Origin: an uncultured bacterium
GTDB taxonomy: Bacteria > Cyanobacteriota > Vampirovibrionia > Gastranaerophilales > Gastranaerophilaceae
Assembly (NCBI GenBank): GCA_948742005.1
Contig: CAPYQR010000001.1
Span: forward strand, 12,113-32,171
Direction of reading: 5' to 3'
Length of the DNA stretch: 20,059 nucleotides
In this document: in pieces, positions 16,303 through 20,059 of the stretch
Position numbering within the stretch: position 1 is the stretch's first letter
How the letters are laid out: each line of letters opens with the position of its first letter
The notes under the pieces: generated by a model
What the model was told of the DNA's origin: nothing
The model's database searches: none
The model's input: the letters and a program-made list of their open reading frames with translations, nothing else
Translations under genes and position numbers: made by a program

Positions 16303-16332
16303 TAAAAGGGAATTTTTTATAATTCCCTTTTA
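16303..16332 (+). terminator. Intrinsic terminator after the tRNA pair
   Basis: TAAAAGGGAATT (16303-16314) and AATTCCCTTTTA (16321-16332) form a perfect 12-bp stem with a 6-base loop, beginning directly after the CCA end. A T/A-rich stretch follows. It could also guide 3'-end processing of the second tRNA. Confidence 0.75.
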
Positions 16333-16418
16333 TTATATAAATTGTGAAAGTTATCCTAATGTTGTTTTAAAAGACAGGACAGTAATCAACGTTAAAAGTG
16401 CAGGATATGAAGAGCTTG

Positions 16419-17240
16419 ATGAAGCAATTCAAAAAGAAAAAGAAACTGATTTTACAAGCAACACCAATCTTTTTTTTAATTGCGGGTTTAATTTTCTATT
16501 CATTTTTAATTGAGCCCAAAATGCTTCAAGTCGTTAATTATTCAATTAAAGATTCATCATTATCAGGAATAAAGCTTGTTTTAATCGGAGATTTACACCT
16601 TAAACCTAACGAGGAAGAAAGACTTTATAAAATTGTAAATAAAATAAATCTTCAAAACCCCGATGTTGTGCTTTCGGTTGGGGATTTTGTGAACGGACAT
16701 AGTGAAAAAAGCACTTTGCCGATTGATAAAATTGCTAACGAACTTAAAAAAATAAAATCAAAAAATGGCTTTTATACTGTTTTGGGAAATCATGATATTT
16801 GGATTAATGAGGATGAAATTACAAGCAGATTTGAACAAAGTGGCATAAAGGTTTTGAAAAATGAAAATATTCCTGTAAAAATTAAAGATAAAAACTTATA
16901 TATTGCAGGAGTTGAGGATTTAACAACAAAAATTCCCGATGTTGATAAAGCACTTAATGATGTAAAAAGTCCAACGATATTATTAACCCACAACCCTGAT
17001 ATATTCCCCGAGATTCCGCAAAATGTTAATTTAACACTTTCCGGTCATTTGCATGGCGGACAGGTCAGATTGCCGTTTTCAGGCGCTGTTGTTACTCCCT
17101 CAAGATATGGCGACAGATATTCAAAAGGCTTGATTGTAGAAAATAATAAAAAATTAATCGCAACAAAAGGACTTGGAACAAGTATCCTGCCTCTTCGTTT
17201 TAATTGTGTGCCTGAAATTGTTGTGATTGAATTTTTATAA
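16419..17240 (+). CDS. Membrane-anchored metallophosphoesterase (YkuE/YaeI-like)
   Basis: A 273-residue calcineurin-like phosphoesterase. ATG 16419 is chosen because AGGA (16402-16405) is 13 bases upstream; ATG 16407 is only one base from it and GTG 16398 has none, so the start is tentative. A lysine-rich N-terminus (MKQFKKKKK) is followed by a TM segment (about 10-31), so the catalytic domain would be held at the membrane. All metal-binding blocks are present: GDLH (Asp58, His60), GDF (Asp89), GNHD (Asn124-His125), THNPD (His191) and GHLHGGQVRLP (His210, His212). The GHLHGGQ signature is that of the YkuE/YaeI group, which includes lipid-pyrophosphate hydrolases of the LpxG type. The substrate is not assignable, but membrane anchoring fits a lipid-linked or envelope substrate. 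Confidence 0.9.
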   Translation: MKQFKKKKKLILQATPIFFLIAGLIFYSFLIEPKMLQVVNYSIKDSSLSGIKLVLIGDLHLKPNEEERLYKIVNKINLQNPDVVLSVGDFVNGHSEKSTLPIDKIANELKKIKSKNGFYTVLGNHDIWINEDEITSRFEQSGIKVLKNENIPVKIKDKNLYIAGVEDLTTKIPDVDKALNDVKSPTILLTHNPDIFPEIPQNVNLTLSGHLHGGQVRLPFSGAVVTPSRYGDRYSKGLIVENNKKLIATKGLGTSILPLRFNCVPEIVVIEFL

Positions 17241-17266
17241 CTTAAAAATTAACTTTCTTGCAAACT

Positions 17267-17272
17267 TATAAT
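17267..17272 (+). promoter_or_regulatory. -10 box of the radical SAM pair
   Basis: A perfect TATAAT, 26 bases after the phosphoesterase stop. The predicted start near 17279 rules out the in-frame GTG at 17275 as initiation codon and supports ATG 17296. The -35 is weak. Confidence 0.5.
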
Positions 17273-17295
17273 TTGTGGCTTATTATGTTGTTTGT

Positions 17296-18216
17296 ATGGA
17301 CTGTAAAAAAAACAGAAGAAATTTTTTAAAAGGGTTTTTTGGAACTTATCTTGCCTTGAGCAGTTATTTTTCTTTTAAATATTTTACCCAAAGCAAAAAC
17401 AGCAGCAAAATAATAAACAATACAAAAGAAAAAGCTTTAAATGTTGTTCAAATTCCAATTGTCTATAATTGTAATTTGAATTGTGCTTATTGTGACCATT
17501 TTGCGCCGATTGCGCCTAAATATCAAGTAAGCGTTGAAAAATTCAGCACAGATTTAGACCGCCTTTATAAAGTTACGCAAGGAAAAGTTAAAACAATCTG
17601 GCTTTTGGGTGGAGAACCTTTGCTGCACAATAAAATCTGCGATTTAATAAAAATATCATCTTCAAAATTTAAAAATTCAAAAATAGCAATAACAACAAAC
17701 GGCTTATTGCTGGATAAAATGAATGATGAATTTTGGCAGGTTTTAAAAGATAAAAACGTTGAAGTTAATGTTGAAAATTATATTTTAAATAAAAATATTA
17801 TAAAGACAGATAAAATTTTTCAAAAAGTTAAGGAATTTCATTGTAATTTAAATATTAATTTTCCAAAATATGAATTTAGAAAAGCAAGTTTATCAAAAAA
17901 GCCAAAATATGACAAAAATAAAAGATTTAGTGCCTGTAAATGTAAACAATGGCCGATTTTTGATGATGGAAAATTTTATTGCTGTGCAACAATAAACGGG
18001 GTTGAAAAATTTTTCAATAAAAAATTTCCAGATAATAAAATTCCGATTTCGTCTTGTGATATTTTAGATTCATATCAAATTAATTCAATTGATGAAATTA
18101 TAGAATTTTATCAAAAACCTAAAAATATGTGTGCGCATTGCGGATATTTTCAAACAAAACCTTGGAAACTATCACAAAATAATATTTATGAATGGTTTGA
18201 AAAAAGCGGGGAATAA
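17296..18216 (+). CDS. Radical SAM protein with Tat-like N-terminus, copy 1
   Basis: A 306-residue protein. The ATG has no clear SD; the GTG at 17275 is in frame but sits at or before the predicted transcription start. The N-terminus (MDCKKNRRNFLKGF) carries a twin-arginine motif (Arg7-Arg8, RRNFLK) and then a moderately hydrophobic stretch to about residue 30, with no obvious AxA cleavage site. The radical SAM [4Fe-4S] motif is CNLNCAYC (Cys59, 63, 66), followed by GGEP (105-108), the SAM-binding turn. C-terminal cysteines (214, 216, 229, 230, 279, 282, the last two as MCAHC) suggest a SPASM/twitch-like auxiliary cluster. CDHFAPIAPKY after the motif resembles a radical SAM group often found near glycosyltransferases. 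The reaction is unknown. It overlaps copy 2 by one base (TAATG). Confidence 0.88.
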   Translation: MDCKKNRRNFLKGFFGTYLALSSYFSFKYFTQSKNSSKIINNTKEKALNVVQIPIVYNCNLNCAYCDHFAPIAPKYQVSVEKFSTDLDRLYKVTQGKVKTIWLLGGEPLLHNKICDLIKISSSKFKNSKIAITTNGLLLDKMNDEFWQVLKDKNVEVNVENYILNKNIIKTDKIFQKVKEFHCNLNINFPKYEFRKASLSKKPKYDKNKRFSACKCKQWPIFDDGKFYCCATINGVEKFFNKKFPDNKIPISSCDILDSYQINSIDEIIEFYQKPKNMCAHCGYFQTKPWKLSQNNIYEWFEKSGE

Positions 18217-19169
18217 TGAAAAGGAGAAATTTTTTAAAAGGCTTATTCACTTCATACGCAGCAGTTTCAACGTATTTTTCTTTTAAATATTTTAATGAAA
18301 AAAATGTTGAAAAGCCTTTTGATAATAAATCAAAGGAAGATGATGAAATTAAAAATGCGATTGACAAAAACGCTAAATTTCTTAACATGGTTGAAATTCC
18401 GATTGTTTATCATTGTAATTTAAATTGTGCACATTGTGACCATTTTTCTTCGATTGCTCCAAAATACATCATGCCTGTTGAGGTTTACGAAAAAGATGTT
18501 AAAAAACTTTCGCAAATCACAAAAGGAAAATTAAAAGAATTAATAATCGTTGGCGGCGAACCTTTTTTGCATGATAAAATATCCGAAATTATGAAAATAT
18601 CAAGAAAATATTTCCCGAAAACAAGAATTGAAATTCTGACAAATGGAACTTTGCTTGAAAAACAGCCTGACGAGGTTTTTCTAACTGCTAATAAAGAAGA
18701 TGTGGGAATTTATATAAGTTATTATCGGACAGGTAAAAAGCTTTTTGATTTTGAAAAAATTACTGAAAAAATTGATAAATTTAAAGTTAAAATAAGAATA
18801 AGCTATCCAAAATTTGAGTTTCAATTAATGAATCTTGAAAAGACAGCAAAACACGACATCAAAAAACGCTACACTCCTTGTTATTCAAAACTATGGCCTA
18901 TTTTAGACAACGGTAAATTTTATGTGTGTTCGACTGTTAACGGTGTTGATAAATTTTTTAACAGAAAATTTGAAAATGATAAAATCCCTTATTCAAACGA
19001 TGATGTTTTAGATATTCATAAAATTTCAACACTTGACGAGTTATTAGATTTTTATTCAAAACCAAAAAAAATGTGTGCATATTGTAATTATTATATTTCC
19101 GATAAAGCACAATGGCAAAAAGCTCGCTTCAGCCCTTATGAGTGGCTAAAAAAGCTCCCGAAAGCTTAA
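18216..19169 (+). CDS. Radical SAM protein with Tat-like N-terminus, copy 2
   Basis: A 317-residue paralogue of the preceding gene, homologous along its whole length. The ATG shares one base with the upstream stop, so the pair is translationally coupled, and GAGGA-like AGGAG lies just inside the coding start. The N-terminus (MKRRNFLKGLFTSY) repeats the RRNFLKG twin-arginine motif at Arg3-Arg4, followed by YFSFKYF, shared with copy 1. The cluster motif is CNLNCAHC (Cys67, 71, 74), then CDHFSSIAPKY and GGEP (113-116). C-terminal cysteines are 222, 238, 287 and 290 (TPC, YVC and MCAYC), exactly four and cleaner than in copy 1, enough for one auxiliary [4Fe-4S] cluster. Two copies suggest a heterodimer or two substrates. 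The function is unknown. Confidence 0.88.
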   Translation: MKRRNFLKGLFTSYAAVSTYFSFKYFNEKNVEKPFDNKSKEDDEIKNAIDKNAKFLNMVEIPIVYHCNLNCAHCDHFSSIAPKYIMPVEVYEKDVKKLSQITKGKLKELIIVGGEPFLHDKISEIMKISRKYFPKTRIEILTNGTLLEKQPDEVFLTANKEDVGIYISYYRTGKKLFDFEKITEKIDKFKVKIRISYPKFEFQLMNLEKTAKHDIKKRYTPCYSKLWPILDNGKFYVCSTVNGVDKFFNRKFENDKIPYSNDDVLDIHKISTLDELLDFYSKPKKMCAYCNYYISDKAQWQKARFSPYEWLKKLPKA

Positions 19170-19173
19170 CAAT

Positions 19174-19202
19174 TTGCGCTGTAAATTTGTTTTGTATATA
19201 AT
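19174..19202 (+). promoter_or_regulatory. Probable csaB promoter, possibly leaderless
   Basis: TTGCGC (19174-19179), a 17-base spacer, then a perfect TATAAT (19197-19202). The predicted transcription start falls on or next to the ATG at 19209, and no SD is present, consistent with a leaderless mRNA. Confidence 0.5.
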
Positions 19203-19208
19203 TATTCA

Positions 19209-20059
19209 ATGAACAATTTCAAAAAAAGAGTTCTTGTTTCCGGATATATCGGTTTTTCTAATTTTGGTGATGAAGCGATATTTTACGCTTTATCAAAGCA
19301 TTTAAAAATGCTCAATTATAAAACAAGCGTATTGTGCAATAATCCTTTAAAGGTTAGTGCTGAATATGGTGTTGAAGCTTTTTATTATAAAAATTTAATT
19401 AATGTGTTTAGCTCAATTTTAAAAAACGACATTTTAATTTCCGGAGGCGGAAGCCTTTTACAAAACAAAACCAGTAATTTCAGCCTTTTTTATTATCTTT
19501 TTGTAATTTTTTCGGCTAAATTGTTTTTTAAAAAAGTAATAATTTTTTCACAGGGAATTGAACCAATTAATGGCAAATTTCCGTTGTTTTTGACAAAAAT
19601 GATTTTAAATGGGGTTAAATTTATCTCGGTTCGTGATTTAAAAAGTCAAAAACTGTTAGAAAAATATAAAATCAAGTCCGATTTAACATCTGACCCTGTT
19701 TATTCACTGGTTGAAGAAATTAAGCCCTCTTTTCAAAAAAAAGGATTATTAATTCAATTAAGAGAGTTTAATAATATTAATGAAAAGTTTATTGATGATT
19801 TAGCAAAAAGCGTTTTTAAAAATTATTCAAAAACCGATATAAGTGTTTTTTCTTTTCAGGATGAATATGATAAGAAAATTTGCGAAAAATTTATTGAAAA
19901 ATTGGCAAAATTTAATCTAAAAGCACAATTAATCTGCAATAAAACAATAAATGAAACAATCAATATAATCAATGACCACGAATTTATGTTGTCTGCAAGG
20001 CTTCATGGGTTAATTGTTTCAAATGCTTTAAAAACAAAGACTTTTGCTCTTTCTTACGA
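19209..20059 (+). CDS. csaB: Polysaccharide pyruvyl transferase CsaB family (3'-truncated by window edge)
   Basis: The frame is open from ATG 19209 to the window end (283 codons). The N-terminal block VSGYIGFSNFGDEAIFYAL is the CsaB hallmark; later come DILISGGGSLLQNKTS, SQGIEPI, ISVRDLKSQKLL, TSDPVYSL and near the edge MLSARLHGLIVSNALKTKTFAL, which is the diagnostic C-terminal block. CsaB-type enzymes transfer a ketal pyruvate from phosphoenolpyruvate to secondary cell-wall polysaccharides, creating the ligand for SLH-domain surface proteins; related enzymes pyruvylate other glycans. The protein is cytosolic or membrane-peripheral. The family is secure, the csaB symbol less so because the acceptor sugar is not known. 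It follows the radical SAM pair by 39 bases. Confidence 0.9.
   Translation, partial: MNNFKKRVLVSGYIGFSNFGDEAIFYALSKHLKMLNYKTSVLCNNPLKVSAEYGVEAFYYKNLINVFSSILKNDILISGGGSLLQNKTSNFSLFYYLFVIFSAKLFFKKVIIFSQGIEPINGKFPLFLTKMILNGVKFISVRDLKSQKLLEKYKIKSDLTSDPVYSLVEEIKPSFQKKGLLIQLREFNNINEKFIDDLAKSVFKNYSKTDISVFSFQDEYDKKICEKFIEKLAKFNLKAQLICNKTINETINIINDHEFMLSARLHGLIVSNALKTKTFALSY

Noticed and set aside
16157..16513. A 118-codon plus-strand open frame starting inside the first tRNA.
   Set aside because: It runs through both tRNA genes and the terminator; only its last part looks protein-like and is reported as a low-interest finding.
17275..17295. GTG start for the first radical SAM gene.
   Set aside because: It is only two bases after the TATAAT box, before the expected transcription start, and has no SD.

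Overview
The window is AT-rich, densely coding bacterial chromosome with short intergenic gaps. It carries mostly housekeeping genes (secD-secF, pheT, rpsB-tsf, two tRNA-Pro) and several proteins I do not recognise. Base composition, SD-type ribosome binding sites, the short SecD and SecF forms and a CsaB-type pyruvyl transferase suggest a low-GC, host-associated lineage such as Gastranaerophilales/Melainabacteria (non-photosynthetic relatives of Cyanobacteria). This assignment is an inference from style and gene content; a Firmicutes-like or other low-GC lineage is not excluded. No IS element, CRISPR array or phage gene was seen.

Layout. 1-1844 (+): the C-terminal part of a YfcE-type phosphoesterase, a TPR protein and a 60-residue protein that follows it almost without a gap. 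1850-2776 (-): a two-TM protein whose soluble C-terminal half may be a degenerate nucleotide-cyclase or GGDEF-like fold. 3024-5812 (+): secD, secF and a small HTH/zinc-ribbon protein whose start codon overlaps the secF stop. 5916-8219 (+): a 767-residue protein of unknown function with membrane segments and a disordered tail, convergent with an MFS drug-efflux-type transporter (8216-9628, -). 9759-10946 (+): a PLP aminotransferase with a terminator behind it. 11033-13434 (+): pheT, split into two frames by an apparent small deletion. 13452-14081 (-): an unknown membrane-anchored protein. 14267-15942 (+): rpsB and tsf behind a structured leader, ended by a strong terminator. 16141-16302 (+): tRNA-Pro(GGG) and tRNA-Pro(CGG), then a terminator. 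16419-17240 (+): a membrane-anchored metallophosphoesterase of the YkuE/YaeI type. 17296-19169 (+): two tandem paralogous radical SAM proteins. 19209-end (+): csaB, cut by the window edge.

The most unusual part is the right end. Both radical SAM proteins begin with an RRNFLKG motif that matches the twin-arginine (Tat) signal consensus, followed by a moderately hydrophobic stretch and then an otherwise intact CxxxCxxC enzyme with extra C-terminal cysteines. Radical SAM enzymes are normally cytosolic. They sit between a membrane-anchored phosphoesterase and a cell-wall-polymer pyruvyl transferase, so a role in envelope glycan modification is a reasonable but unproven guess. The second point to check is pheT, an essential gene that is not intact as written. 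No gene-free stretch exceeds 300 bases.
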